Source: JBBSNV01 sp964458605 (GTDB taxonomy: Bacteria; Pseudomonadota; Alphaproteobacteria; Reyranellales; JAQSWP01). From it: a stretch of 64,000 bases of DNA. Position numbers and translations under genes: made by a program. Positions 36,957 to 45,777 of the stretch are shown here, piece by piece. The stretch spans positions 88,410 through 152,409 of the forward strand of contig CAYWLS010000007.1 of assembly GCA_964458605.1 (NCBI GenBank). The letters are read 5' to 3'. Position 1 is the first letter of the stretch. The number at the start of each line of letters is the position of its first letter. The notes below the pieces were generated by a model. It had not been told where the DNA came from, searched no databases, and worked only from the letters and a program-made list of their open reading frames with translations.

Positions 36957-37543
36957 GCGCCGGCGCCGGGCGGAATATAAGGCTGCAGCAATCCGTTCTC
37001 GATCAGTTGCAACGCCAGGCCCAGGCCCAGCGCCAGCAGCGACACCAGCATGGCGTAGAGCGGCGTCAGGTCGAAGGCGATCCTTGCGATGCGGTACTGA
37101 AAGAACACCACCAGCGCGAAGGTCGCTATCAGCAGCAGCGCCAGGCTGCCGTCGCCGGCCAGCCTGACCATACCCAGCACCGCCAGCCACAGCGCGGTCA
37201 CCAGGATCTGCGCGTAGTTGTAGGCGATGGTGAAGGCGATGAATTGCGGCAACCGGCGGGTGCGCAGGGCGATCTCGCTCAGCACCGCCGGCAGCAGCAG
37301 CGCATCCAGCACGTAGAAGCCGATCTGCAGCAGGATCAGCTCGAACGGCACCGGCGAGATCTTGAGCTGGCCGAACTGGATCGCCGTCAGCAGCGCCTGG
37401 GGCGGCGCCAGCAGCGCATAGACCCAGAACGAGCGCCAGAAACCCGCCGGCGTGCGGTCGAAGCACAGCAAGGCGGTGCGGTCGGCGCGCGCCAGCCGCC
37501 AGGCGCCGACGATGCCCAGGGCCAGTTCGCGGCCGCTCAACAT
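36953..37543 (-). CDS. Uncharacterised inner-membrane protein
   Basis: 196 residues from the ATG at 37543. Five or so hydrophobic helices are visible (FWVYALLAPPQALLTA, LILLQIGFYVLDALLLPAVL, FTIAYNYAQILVTALWLAVL, LALLLIATFALVVFF, LYAMLVSLLALGLGLAL). The N-terminal GAWRLARADRTALLCFD precedes the first. I recognise no catalytic motif; the helical layout is somewhat like YIP1/small transporter proteins. It lies 4 bp downstream of dapE and may be co-transcribed with it. Confidence 0.75.
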   Translation of the reverse strand: MLSGRELALGIVGAWRLARADRTALLCFDRTPAGFWRSFWVYALLAPPQALLTAIQFGQLKISPVPFELILLQIGFYVLDALLLPAVLSEIALRTRRLPQFIAFTIAYNYAQILVTALWLAVLGMVRLAGDGSLALLLIATFALVVFFQYRIARIAFDLTPLYAMLVSLLALGLGLALQLIENGLLQPYIPPGAGA

Positions 37544-37547
37544 GGGA

Positions 37548-38711
37548 TCATGCGGCGAAGAACCGCTCGAGCACCAGGCGATAGACCTTGCCCAGCGCAA
37601 CGATGTCGGCCACCGCGGCGCGCTCGTCGACCTTGTGCATGGTCTGGCTGATCAGGCCGAATTCCACCACCGGGCAGTAGGCGCGGATGAAGCGCGCATC
37701 GGACGTGCCGCCGGTGGTCGAAAGCTCCGGCGCGCCCCCCGTCACCTCGCGCACCGCATCGCTCACCAATTGGGAAAGCGGACCGGGCGGGGTGAAGAAC
37801 GCCTCGCCGCTGACCTGCCAGTCGAGATCGTATTTGCCGCCGACGGCATCGAGGCGCTGCTTGACCCACGCCTTCAGGCCTTGCGAGGTGTGGCCGTCGT
37901 TGAAGCGGATGTTGAACGCCGCAGTGGCCTGGGCCGGGATCAGGTTGTTGGTCGGGTTGCCGACATCGGCGGTATAGAACTGCAGCGACGAGGCTTCGAA
38001 ATGTTCGTTGCCGCCGTCGAGCGGCGCGGCGGTCAGGGCGACGATCATCCGGCCCAGCCGGTGTACCGGATTGTCGGCCAGATGCGGATAGGCGATGTGG
38101 CCCTGCACCCCGTGCACGGCGAGCCTGCCGGTCATGCTGCCGCGCCGGCCGATCTTCATCATGTCGCCGAACCTGGCCTTGCTGGTCGGCTCGCCCACCA
38201 CGCAGGCATCGAACTTCACGCCTTCCCGGGCCAGTTGCTCGAGCATCTTGCGCGTGCCGTTGATCGCCGCGCCTTCCTCGTCGCCGGTGATCAGCAGCGA
38301 GATGGTGCCGCGCTTCAGGCCGGCCGCGACCGGCTGGGCGGCGGCGACGAAGGCGGCGATCGCCGCTTTCATGTCGGAAGCGCCGCGGCCATAGACCACG
38401 CCGTCGATCAGCTCGGCAGCGAACGGCTCGACCGTCCAGGCGGCGCGGTCGCCCACCGGCACCACGTCGACATGGCCGGCGAAGCAGAAATGCGGGCTGC
38501 CGCTGCCGACGCTGGCATAGAGATTGGCCACCGGCGCGGTGCCGGGCTCGCTGTAGTCGAGACGCCGGCAGGCGAAGCCCGCCCGCTCCAGCGCCGGCTG
38601 CAGCACGCCCAGCACGCCCGCCTCGGCCGGCGTGACGCTGGGACAGCGGATCAGATCGCGCGTCAGCGCGAGGGCATCGATGGCGCTGTTGCTGGCGGCG
38701 GCGTCCGGCAT
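37548..38711 (-). CDS. dapE: Succinyl-diaminopimelate desuccinylase
   Basis: 387 residues. M20 metallopeptidase with FCFAGHVDVVPVGD, VYGRGASDMKAAIAAF and LITGDEEGAAINGT (the DapE-type GDEEG), plus GGTSDARFI near the end. It frees L,L-diaminopimelate from its succinyl form for lysine and peptidoglycan synthesis. Starts 1 bp after the dapD stop; the two consecutive pathway steps are coupled. Confidence 0.96.
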   Translation of the reverse strand: MPDAAASNSAIDALALTRDLIRCPSVTPAEAGVLGVLQPALERAGFACRRLDYSEPGTAPVANLYASVGSGSPHFCFAGHVDVVPVGDRAAWTVEPFAAELIDGVVYGRGASDMKAAIAAFVAAAQPVAAGLKRGTISLLITGDEEGAAINGTRKMLEQLAREGVKFDACVVGEPTSKARFGDMMKIGRRGSMTGRLAVHGVQGHIAYPHLADNPVHRLGRMIVALTAAPLDGGNEHFEASSLQFYTADVGNPTNNLIPAQATAAFNIRFNDGHTSQGLKAWVKQRLDAVGGKYDLDWQVSGEAFFTPPGPLSQLVSDAVREVTGGAPELSTTGGTSDARFIRAYCPVVEFGLISQTMHKVDERAAVADIVALGKVYRLVLERFFAA

Positions 38712-38712
38712 C

Positions 38713-39558
<846 letters not shown>

Positions 39559-39764
39559 TTTTCCGGCAATCCCCAGGGTTCTCGACCGGCGGACGATGCG
39601 GCGCGGGGCGTTTGAAGTCAATAAGCAGAACGGCCGTGTATATGATGCCATCCCTGTGGTTGCAGCAGGGTTGGTGGGGATGGTTGTGCGTGGTCTTGCC
39701 GCGGTGGCGGCGAGGCTGGTGTCGATGGTGGCGGATCTGGCGCCGGCGCCGCCGCGCCGACACC

Positions 39765-40182
39765 CAGGAACGTTACGCCGATCTGCCAGGCGTGCGGCTG
39801 CACGTGCTGGTGACGGGGCGCGAGCGCGTATATCTCGAGCATTTCTGGACCGACTCGCCGCCGATCCCAAGCGCTCGGTACCGGCGGCGGACCGGCGCCT
39901 CCATGCCGCCGCCTATGCCGCGCCCGGCCATATGCGCGCCGGCATGGAGGTGTTCCGCGCCTTCGACCGGGACGCGCGCGACTTGGCCCGCCTGAGCCAG
40001 ACCAAGCTGCCGGTACCGGTGATCGGCGGCGAGAAATCGCTCGGCCGCTATCCGATCGAGCAGGTCAAGCTGGCGGCCGAGCAGGTCGATGGCGAGGCGG
40101 TCGACAACGCCGGACACTGGCTAATGGAAGAAGCGCCGCGACACGTGATCGAGAAGCTGGAGCGATTCCCGAACCTATTCCT
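39765..40182 (+). pseudogene. Remnant of an alpha/beta-hydrolase (epoxide-hydrolase-like) gene
   Basis: Fragments of one hydrolase are spread over two frames. In frame with 39765 the sequence reads QERYADLPGVRLHVLVTG, the N-terminal strand of the fold, then jumps to ERVYLEHFWTD, cap-domain sequence, with the nucleophile region missing. Near 39850 the frame shifts, continuing LAADPKRSVPAAD, AAAYAAPGHMRAGMEVFRAF, PVPVIGGEK and NAGHWLMEEAPRHVIEKL, with the catalytic His of GHW. So at least one internal deletion and one frameshift. No start codon or upstream signals. It lies antisense to, and inside, the conserved dapD-HAD gap, suggesting an old insertion now decaying. Confidence 0.75.
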
Positions 40183-40188
40183 GAAGTG

Positions 40189-40251
40189 TAGAGCAAATTC
40201 ACATCTTTTGACGGAATCCGGAACGATTCCGTCAAAAGGCGATTTTCTCTA
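40189..40251. repeat. Palindromic intergenic repeat, copy A
   Basis: Starts TAGAGCAAATTCACA; the centre is a perfect 13-bp stem TTTTGACGGAATC/GATTCCGTCAAAA (40206-40218 with 40225-40237); the right end GATTTTCTCTA is a one-mismatch inverted copy of the left end. Same family as the copies at 41997, 42060, 60939 and 61013. Confidence 0.9.
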
Positions 40252-40920
40252 GCCAGGCTCGCCGCGACGCAGCCAGTCCTCCAGCCACGCCACCACGTCG
40301 TCGGTCTCGTGGTGGATATGCGCCTTGTCGGCGCCGGACTGGGCGTGGCGCTGCAGGCTCTCCGGCGTGTGCACCCACACGGTCGCCATGCCCAGGTCGT
40401 GCGCCGGTTTGAGGTTGTGCGCCATGTCGTCGAGCATGATGGCGCGCTTCGGATCGACTTTGTGCCGCGCCAGCATCTGCTCGTAGACGCTGCGCTCGGG
40501 CTTGGGGATGTAGTCCGAGGCGACGATGTCGAAGATGCCGTCGAAGTGATGCGCCACGCCCAGTCGCGCCATGATGCGCTCGGCATGCGGCACGGTGCCG
40601 TTGGTGAAGATCACCTTGCGGCCGGGCAGGCGGCCGAGCGCGGCATCGAGCGCGGCGCTGGGCGCGACGCCCGACACGTCGATGTCGTGCACGTAGTGCA
40701 GGAATTCCTCGGGCGGACAACCGTGGTTCAGCATCATGCCGCGCAGCGAGGTGCCGTGGGCGCGCCAGTAGTCCTTCTGCAGGCGGCGCGCCTCGACCCG
40801 ATCGACCTTCAGGTAGTCGGCCATGAACCGGCCGATGCGCTCGTCGACCTGGGCGAACAGGTTGCAGTGCGCCGGGTAGAGCGTGTTGTCGAGGTCGAAT
40901 ACCCAGGTGTCGTAGCTCAT
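40249..40920 (-). CDS. HAD-family pyrimidine 5'-nucleotidase-like hydrolase
   Basis: 223 residues from the ATG at 40920. HAD motif I VFDLDNTLYP with the two catalytic Asp, motif II VIFTNGT, the Lys region YIPKPERSVYEQ and motif IV AIMLDDMAHNL. DNTLYP and the helical cap match the SDT1/YjjG-like pyrimidine 5'-nucleotidase group. Its TAG stop at 40249-40251 is the terminal TAGAG of palindromic repeat A, so the native C-terminus may have been altered. Between argB and dapD, as in relatives. Confidence 0.9.
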   Translation of the reverse strand: MSYDTWVFDLDNTLYPAHCNLFAQVDERIGRFMADYLKVDRVEARRLQKDYWRAHGTSLRGMMLNHGCPPEEFLHYVHDIDVSGVAPSAALDAALGRLPGRKVIFTNGTVPHAERIMARLGVAHHFDGIFDIVASDYIPKPERSVYEQMLARHKVDPKRAIMLDDMAHNLKPAHDLGMATVWVHTPESLQRHAQSGADKAHIHHETDDVVAWLEDWLRRGEPG

Positions 40921-41020
40921 CGATCGCAGTCCGTCATGCTGGGCGTCGCGAAGCATCTTCTCTCGCCGCCGCGATCGGTTGCGGCGAAGCAAGCCCCTTG
41001 GCTTCGCCCGGGACGACGCA

Positions 41021-41929
41021 TCAGGCCCGGCGGATCATGGTGCCGACGCCGTGCTCGGTGAAGATCTCCAGCAGCAGCGCGTGCGGCACGCGGCCGTCGA
41101 TGATCACGGCGGCCTCGACGCCGCGCAGCACCGCGTCCAGGCAATTCTCGACCTTGGGGATCATGCCGCCGGAGATGGTGCCGTCGGCGATCAGCGCGCG
41201 CGCCTGGTCCACCGTCAGCTCGGAAATGAGCTTGCCGTCCTTGTCCAGCACGCCGGCCACGTCGGTCAGGAACAGCAGGCGGCGGGCCTTCATGGCGCCG
41301 GCGATGGCGCCGGCCGAGGTGTCGGCGTTGATGTTGTAGGTCAGCTCGTCGTGGACGCCGAAGCCGATCGGCGCCACCACCGGGATGACGCCGGCGGCGG
41401 TCAGCTGGTCGAGCAGCTTGGCGTTGATCTTGGCCGGTTCGCCGACCTGGCCCAGATCGACCTTGATCATCTCGCCGGTCTTGGGATCGCGCGTCTCGGT
41501 CATCTTGGTGGCCAGGATCAGATTGCCGTCCTTGCCGCAGATGCCGACCGCGGTGCCGCCGCATTCGTTGATGTCGGCCACGATCGCCTTGTTGATGGCG
41601 CCGGCCAGCACCATCTCGACGATCTCCATGGTGGCGGCGTCGGTGACGCGCAGGCCGTTGACGAACTGGCTCTTGATGCCGACGCGGTCGAGCATCTTGT
41701 TGATCTGCGGGCCGCCGCCATGCACCACCACCGGGTTCATGCCGACCTGCTTCATCAGCACCACGTCCTGGGCGAACAGATCGCCCAGCTTGGGGTCGGT
41801 CATGGCGTGGCCGCCGTATTTGACGACGAAATTGTCGCCGGTGAAGCGGCGCATATAGGGCAGCGCCTTGGAGATGGTCTCGGCGATGCGCAGCCAGGTT
41901 TTGGTTTCGCCGATATCGCGTTCCGCCAT
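41021..41929 (-). CDS. argB: Acetylglutamate kinase
   Basis: 302 residues. VVKYGGHAMTD (phosphate-binding Lys/Gly), MNPVVVHGGGPQIN and NINADTSAGAIAGAM are all intact. Second step of arginine synthesis; the long form with an N-terminal helix is usually inhibited by arginine. Preceded by a repeat-containing gap after engB; no other arg gene nearby. Confidence 0.97.
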   Translation of the reverse strand: MAERDIGETKTWLRIAETISKALPYMRRFTGDNFVVKYGGHAMTDPKLGDLFAQDVVLMKQVGMNPVVVHGGGPQINKMLDRVGIKSQFVNGLRVTDAATMEIVEMVLAGAINKAIVADINECGGTAVGICGKDGNLILATKMTETRDPKTGEMIKVDLGQVGEPAKINAKLLDQLTAAGVIPVVAPIGFGVHDELTYNINADTSAGAIAGAMKARRLLFLTDVAGVLDKDGKLISELTVDQARALIADGTISGGMIPKVENCLDAVLRGVEAAVIIDGRVPHALLLEIFTEHGVGTMIRRA

Positions 41930-41996
41930 TCTTTTCTCCGCTGCCGGGGCGCGCCGGAGCCCGGCGCGCGCGGAAATTAACGCAAAGGGACGGGCC

Positions 41997-42047
41997 AGAG
42001 CAAATCACCCTTTGGCGGACTTCCGCCAAAGGGTGTGAATTTGCTCT
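41997..42047. repeat. Palindromic intergenic repeat, copy B1
   Basis: AGAGCAAAT at the left and ATTTGCTCT at the right frame a 12-bp stem CCCTTTGGCGGA/TCCGCCAAAGGG (about 42008-42032). The ends match copies A and C2; the central stem differs, showing that the ends are conserved and the loop changes. Confidence 0.9.
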
Positions 42048-42059
42048 GTAATCAGGAAA

Positions 42060-42126
42060 TAGAGCGGATTCACACGGATTGCAGGCAAGCTTGGCCCGCT
42101 TGCCTCTATTGGCCTGCCTGCCTCTA
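42060..42126. repeat. Palindromic intergenic repeat, copy B2 (GAGCGGAT type, degenerate right arm)
   Basis: Begins TAGAGCGGATTCACACGGAT, the same left end as the right end of copy C1, followed by GCAAGC/GCTTGC and AGGCA/TGCCT inverted repeats and closing CCTCTA. The final CTA (42124-42126) is the TAG stop of engB. The right arm is poorly preserved. Confidence 0.7.
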
Positions 42127-42810
42127 ACCGCGATCCGCTCCGGCCAGCGCCGCCAGCACCGCGCGCAGCTCGGCGATGCCCTCGCCGCTCTGCGAGGAAG
42201 TGGCCAGCACCTGGGGGTGGGCGGCCGCGTGCCCGGCCGCCACTGCCGTGGCGGCCTCGACCGCCGCGCTGCGGGCGCCGGGCTTGATCTGATCGAGCTT
42301 GGTCAGGACCAGCTGGTAGCCGACCGCGGCCTTGTCCAGCGAGCGCATCGTCTCCTGGTCCTTGTCCTTGACGCCGTGGCGGGCGTCGATCAGCATCAGC
42401 ACGCGCTTCAGGGTCGGCCGGCCCTTGAGATAGTCGATGGTCAGGCCGGTCCATTGCGCGATCTGGCCCTTGCTGGCCTGGGCGAAGCCGTAGCCCGGCA
42501 AATCGACCAGCATCAGCCGGTGGCCGAGATCGAAGAAATTGAGCTGGCGGGTATGGCCGGGACTGGAGGAAGTGCGCGCCAGGGTCTTGCGCCCGGTCAG
42601 CGCGTTGACCAGCGAAGACTTGCCGACATTGGAGCGGCCGGCGAAGGCCACTTCGGGCAGATCGAAGGGCGGCAGCGAGGCGATGGAAGCGGCGCCGGCC
42701 ACGAACTCGCACGGGCTGGCGAACAGCCGGCGTCCCGCTTCCAATTGGGCGGCCTGCAGCGCCGCTTCGTCCGGCGCCGCCGCGTCCTTCGACTGCGCCG
42801 CTTCGTTCAT
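42124..42810 (-). CDS. engB: Ribosome biogenesis GTPase EngB (YihA/YsxC)
   Basis: 228 residues. TrmE-Era-EngA-like GTPase: FAGRSNVGKSSLVNAL (G1), SSPGHTRQLNFF (G2), LVDLPGYGFA (G3), LTKLDQIK (G4 TKxD) and ATSSQSGEGI (G5). Needed for assembly of the large ribosomal subunit. 10 bp after the yidC stop. Its stop codon lies in the end of a palindromic repeat. Confidence 0.97.
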   Translation of the reverse strand: MNEAAQSKDAAAPDEAALQAAQLEAGRRLFASPCEFVAGAASIASLPPFDLPEVAFAGRSNVGKSSLVNALTGRKTLARTSSSPGHTRQLNFFDLGHRLMLVDLPGYGFAQASKGQIAQWTGLTIDYLKGRPTLKRVLMLIDARHGVKDKDQETMRSLDKAAVGYQLVLTKLDQIKPGARSAAVEAATAVAAGHAAAHPQVLATSSQSGEGIAELRAVLAALAGADRG

Positions 42811-42820
42811 GGCCGCGCCG

Positions 42821-44617
42821 TCAGGCCTTGATGCCGATCTTCACGCCCATGCGGCGCATGATCAGCGACTGCTGCAGGATCGACAGCGAGTTGTTCCAGG
42901 CCCAGTAGATCACCAGGCCGGCGGGGAAGGTGCCCAGCAGGAAGGTGAAGAAGATCGGCATGAGCTGGAAGATGCGCGCCTGCACCGGGTCCGGCGGCGG
43001 CGGGTTGAGCCGCTGCTGGAAGAACATCGTCACGCCCATGATCAGCGGCCAGATGCCGATATTGAGAAAATGCAGCGCCGAGGGCACGTCCCATTGGATC
43101 AGGCCGAAGCCGGTCAGGATGGTGAGCGGATCGGGCGCCGACAGGTCGTGGATCCAGCCGAAGAACGGCTGGTGGCGCATCTCGATGGTGATGAACAGCA
43201 CCTTGTAGAGGGAGAAGAACACCGGGATCTGCAGCAGGATGGGCAGGCAGCCTGCTGCCGGATTCACCTTCTCCTTCTTGTACAGCAGCATCATCTCCTG
43301 ATTGAGCTTGGCGCGGTCCTCGCCGTAGCGCTCGCGCAGCCGCTTCATCTCCGGCCCCAGCTTCTTCATCTTGCTCATGGCCTGGTAGGATTTGTTGGCC
43401 AGCGGGAAGAAGGCCAGCTTCACCACCACGGTCAGCGCCATGATGGCCAGGCCGAAATTGCCGATCAGGCTGTAGAACCAGTCGAGCAGCCAGAACATCG
43501 GCTTGGTCAGGAACCAGAACCAGCCCCAGTCGATCAACTGGTCGAACTTGTCGATGCTGTACTGGTCGCGATAGGCGTTGATGGTCTTGACGATCTTGGC
43601 GCCGGCATAGGTGCGGTTGACCGCCTGCAGGCTGCCGCCGGGCGCCACGGTCTGCGGATTGGCGATGAAATCGGCCTGGTAGCGGTCGGTGCCGGAATTG
43701 GCGTAGGAGAACTCGCCGGTGCCGGCCAGCTTGGGATCGGGAATCTGGGTCAGCGCCCAGTATTTGTCGGTGAAGCCGATCCAGCCGCCGGTGGTCGGCT
43801 TGGTGTCGAGCGGCTTGTCCTTGAGATTCTTGTAGGACGGCTCCTCGACGCTGCTGTTCAGCACGCCGATCGGGCCTTCGTGCAGCAGGTAGGAGCCCTG
43901 GGTGGCGGGCGTGCCGTAGCGCACGGCGCGGGCATAGGGCCGCAGCTGCACGGCATCCTTGCCGGCATTCTCCACCGTCTGCGTGACGGTGAACATGAAC
44001 TTGTCGTCGATCTCGTAGCGCAGGTGGAAGGTCAGTCCCTCGCCGTTGTCCCAGCTCAGCGTCACCGGCTGCTGCGGCGTCAGGGTGTCGTGGTCGGCCT
44101 TCCACACCGTGTTGGCGTCGGGTAGCTTGGCCGTGCCGCCGGCGACGTTGGCCCAGCCGTAATCGGCGAAATAGGCCTCCGGTGCGCCCTGCGGGCTGAG
44201 CAGCACCACCGGCGGGCTGTCGGGATCGACCGTCTCGCGATGCTTGACCAGGGCGATGTCGTCCAGCACGGCGCCCTTGAGGTCGATCGAGCCGATCACC
44301 TGGGGGGCCGCGATCCTGATGCGTGGATTTTGCGCCAGCGCCTGGTCGCGGGTCAGCGCCGCAGCCGGCGCGGTGGCGGCGGGCGTGCCCGGTGCGGCGC
44401 CCCCGCCCGGCGTGGCGGTACCTGGCGTGGCGGTGCCGGGCGTGGCGGTGCCGGGCGTGGTGCCGGCGGTGGTGCCCGGCGTTCCCGGCTGGGTCGCGCT
44501 CTGCTGCTGCGGTGGGGGCGGCGGCGCCTTGGGCGACGGAAACAGGAACTGCCAGCCCAGCAGGATCGCCAGGGACACGGCGATCGCCAGGAACATGTTT
44601 TTGTTGTCCGACTTCAT
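42821..44617 (-). CDS. yidC: Membrane protein insertase YidC
   Basis: 598 residues. TM1 MFLAIAVSLAILLGWQFLF, a low-complexity Pro/Thr/Ala/Gly linker, a large periplasmic P1 domain (about 95-360), then the Oxa1-like core of five TMs with FPLANKSYQAMSKMKKL, CLPILLQIPVFFSLYKVLF and a basic tail. It inserts inner-membrane proteins with or without Sec. The linker carries three GTATP repeats. Third step of the rpmH-rnpA-yidD-yidC run. Confidence 0.97.
   Translation of the reverse strand: MKSDNKNMFLAIAVSLAILLGWQFLFPSPKAPPPPPQQQSATQPGTPGTTAGTTPGTATPGTATPGTATPGGGAAPGTPAATAPAAALTRDQALAQNPRIRIAAPQVIGSIDLKGAVLDDIALVKHRETVDPDSPPVVLLSPQGAPEAYFADYGWANVAGGTAKLPDANTVWKADHDTLTPQQPVTLSWDNGEGLTFHLRYEIDDKFMFTVTQTVENAGKDAVQLRPYARAVRYGTPATQGSYLLHEGPIGVLNSSVEEPSYKNLKDKPLDTKPTTGGWIGFTDKYWALTQIPDPKLAGTGEFSYANSGTDRYQADFIANPQTVAPGGSLQAVNRTYAGAKIVKTINAYRDQYSIDKFDQLIDWGWFWFLTKPMFWLLDWFYSLIGNFGLAIMALTVVVKLAFFPLANKSYQAMSKMKKLGPEMKRLRERYGEDRAKLNQEMMLLYKKEKVNPAAGCLPILLQIPVFFSLYKVLFITIEMRHQPFFGWIHDLSAPDPLTILTGFGLIQWDVPSALHFLNIGIWPLIMGVTMFFQQRLNPPPPDPVQARIFQLMPIFFTFLLGTFPAGLVIYWAWNNSLSILQQSLIMRRMGVKIGIKA
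44409..44453 (-). repeat. 15-bp tandem repeat in the yidC linker
   Basis: Three head-to-tail units of GGCGTGGCGGTGCCG (plus strand; the first has two changes), with a partial fourth, encoding repeated GTATP in the TM1-P1 linker. In-frame length changes would be tolerated there. Confidence 0.85.
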
Positions 44618-44649
44618 GACGACCTACAGGCAGTTCGTTGGATGGGATT

Positions 44650-44928
44650 TCAGCGCGCGCGCCGTTGGGGCACCGGGTCGTGACCCGAACCGCCCCACGG
44701 ATGGCAGCGCGCCAGACGCTTGACGGCCAGCCACGCGCCCAGCAGCGGGCCGTGCGCCGCGATCGCCTCGTAGCCGTAATGCGAGCAGCTCGGCGTGAAG
44801 CGGCAGGCATGACCCATGAAAGGCGACAGGAACCATTGGTAGAGCCGGATCAGCGCCAGCAGCGGCAGGGCCAGGAGGCGGCCCGGCAGCGAGGCGGACT
44901 TGCGTCCGGAGAAAGCAGCGTCGCTCAT
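44650..44928 (-). CDS. yidD: Membrane protein insertion efficiency factor YidD
   Basis: 92 residues. LIRLYQWFLSPFMGHACRFTPSCSHYGYEAI with the conserved Cys residues (RFTPSCSHY) and CHPWGGSGHDPVP are diagnostic. Assists YidC-dependent insertion at the inner face of the membrane. Start overlaps the rnpA stop by 4 bp. Confidence 0.96.
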   Translation of the reverse strand: MSDAAFSGRKSASLPGRLLALPLLALIRLYQWFLSPFMGHACRFTPSCSHYGYEAIAAHGPLLGAWLAVKRLARCHPWGGSGHDPVPQRRAR

Positions 44929-45302
44929 GCCGTGGTCCGTCCCTGCGGCCTGAGGCGCTTGAGCGCCAGGCGCAAATCGTCCTGCAGCAGGGCGAAGTCG
45001 CGTTGCGCGGTTTCCTGGCGCGCGATCAGCACGTAATCGAGCCCCGGCTGCGCCAGATCCGGCAGCAGCAGGCGGGCGACCTCGCGCAGCCGGCGCTTGG
45101 CGCGGTTGCGCAGCACCGCACCGCCGACCTTGCGCGAGGCGGTGTAGCCCACGCGCGGCGCGGCGGCGATCTCCTGGGGCTGCGGTGCGGCCTGGAGGAT
45201 GAAGCCCGGCGTGACGAAACGGCGGCGCGCGGCTGCCACGCGCAGGAAATCGGCGCGCCGCTTCAGCGTCTGCGGACGCCGGCCGGTGCGCGCCTCGGTC
45301 AC
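44925..45302 (-). CDS. rnpA: Ribonuclease P protein component
   Basis: 125 residues. The RNR motif is present (LRNRAKRRLREVARL), with the N-terminal LKRRADFLRVAAAR. The protein subunit of RNase P, which matures tRNA 5' ends. Begins 22 bp after rpmH; the first codon is ATG of MTEARTGRR, and a shorter start is possible. Classic rpmH-rnpA pairing. Confidence 0.95.
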   Translation of the reverse strand: MTEARTGRRPQTLKRRADFLRVAAARRRFVTPGFILQAAPQPQEIAAAPRVGYTASRKVGGAVLRNRAKRRLREVARLLLPDLAQPGLDYVLIARQETAQRDFALLQDDLRLALKRLRPQGRTTA

Positions 45303-45324
45303 GGAACTCGCCCGGTGCCGGCCC

Positions 45325-45459
45325 TTAGGCCGACAGCCGCTTGCGGCCCTTGGCGCGCCGGCTGGCGATGACTTTGCGGCCGCCGACCGTTTCCATGCGG
45401 GCGCGGAACCCGTGCCGGCGCTTGCGCACCAATTTGCTCGGCTGATACGTGCGTTTCAC
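45325..45459 (-). CDS. rpmH: 50S ribosomal protein L34
   Basis: 44 residues: KRTYQPSKLVRKRRHGFRAR and the C-terminal GRKRLSA leave no doubt. The start is GTG (plus-strand CAC at 45457-45459); AAGGAG lies about 8 bp upstream. First gene of the rpmH-rnpA-yidD-yidC unit; a strong promoter lies about 100 bp upstream. Confidence 0.97.
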   Translation of the reverse strand: MKRTYQPSKLVRKRRHGFRARMETVGGRKVIASRRAKGRKRLSA

Positions 45460-45556
45460 GGGCAATTCTCCTTGGCTTTCAACACCTTCCCTGGCTCCCG
45501 GTCTATGCTGCGAGAGCGCGGCGAAAGCGGCAGGAAGGGTGGGAAATTCGCAGGCG

Positions 45557-45585
45557 GATATAATTGCATAGCGGGGCGAAGTCAA
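45557..45585 (-). promoter_or_regulatory. Sigma-70 promoter for rpmH operon
   Basis: On the minus strand TTGACT (45585-45580), 17-base spacer, TATATC (45562-45557), in an AT-rich patch. It leaves an rpmH leader of about 90 bp. Within the 318-bp gap 45460-45777 this is the only clear signal; the start region of the TVP38 gene must also hold a plus-strand promoter that I cannot place. Confidence 0.7.
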
Positions 45586-45777
45586 CGCATTACGGCCCGA
45601 TTTGCGGCCCGGCGGATGCGGCAATTGGGGTGTCGTCACGAACGGGTCGCGGTCTGTTGCCCTGGATTGACCTCCGCAGCGGTGTCAGGCAGCCATCACC
45701 TGGGCTCGGTATTTGTGCGCTTGCGCTTCGCCTTGGTGTTTTTGCGCCTATACAGCCGCAACATATTGGGTGTTTGA

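Noticed and set aside
40189..42126. CRISPR array
   Set aside because: Repeats are palindromic, 50-65 bp, not regularly spaced and no cas genes are near.
45460..45777. Additional small gene upstream of rpmH
   Set aside because: The open frames over this gap are extensions of neighbouring genes with no start signal; the region is best read as promoters and leaders.
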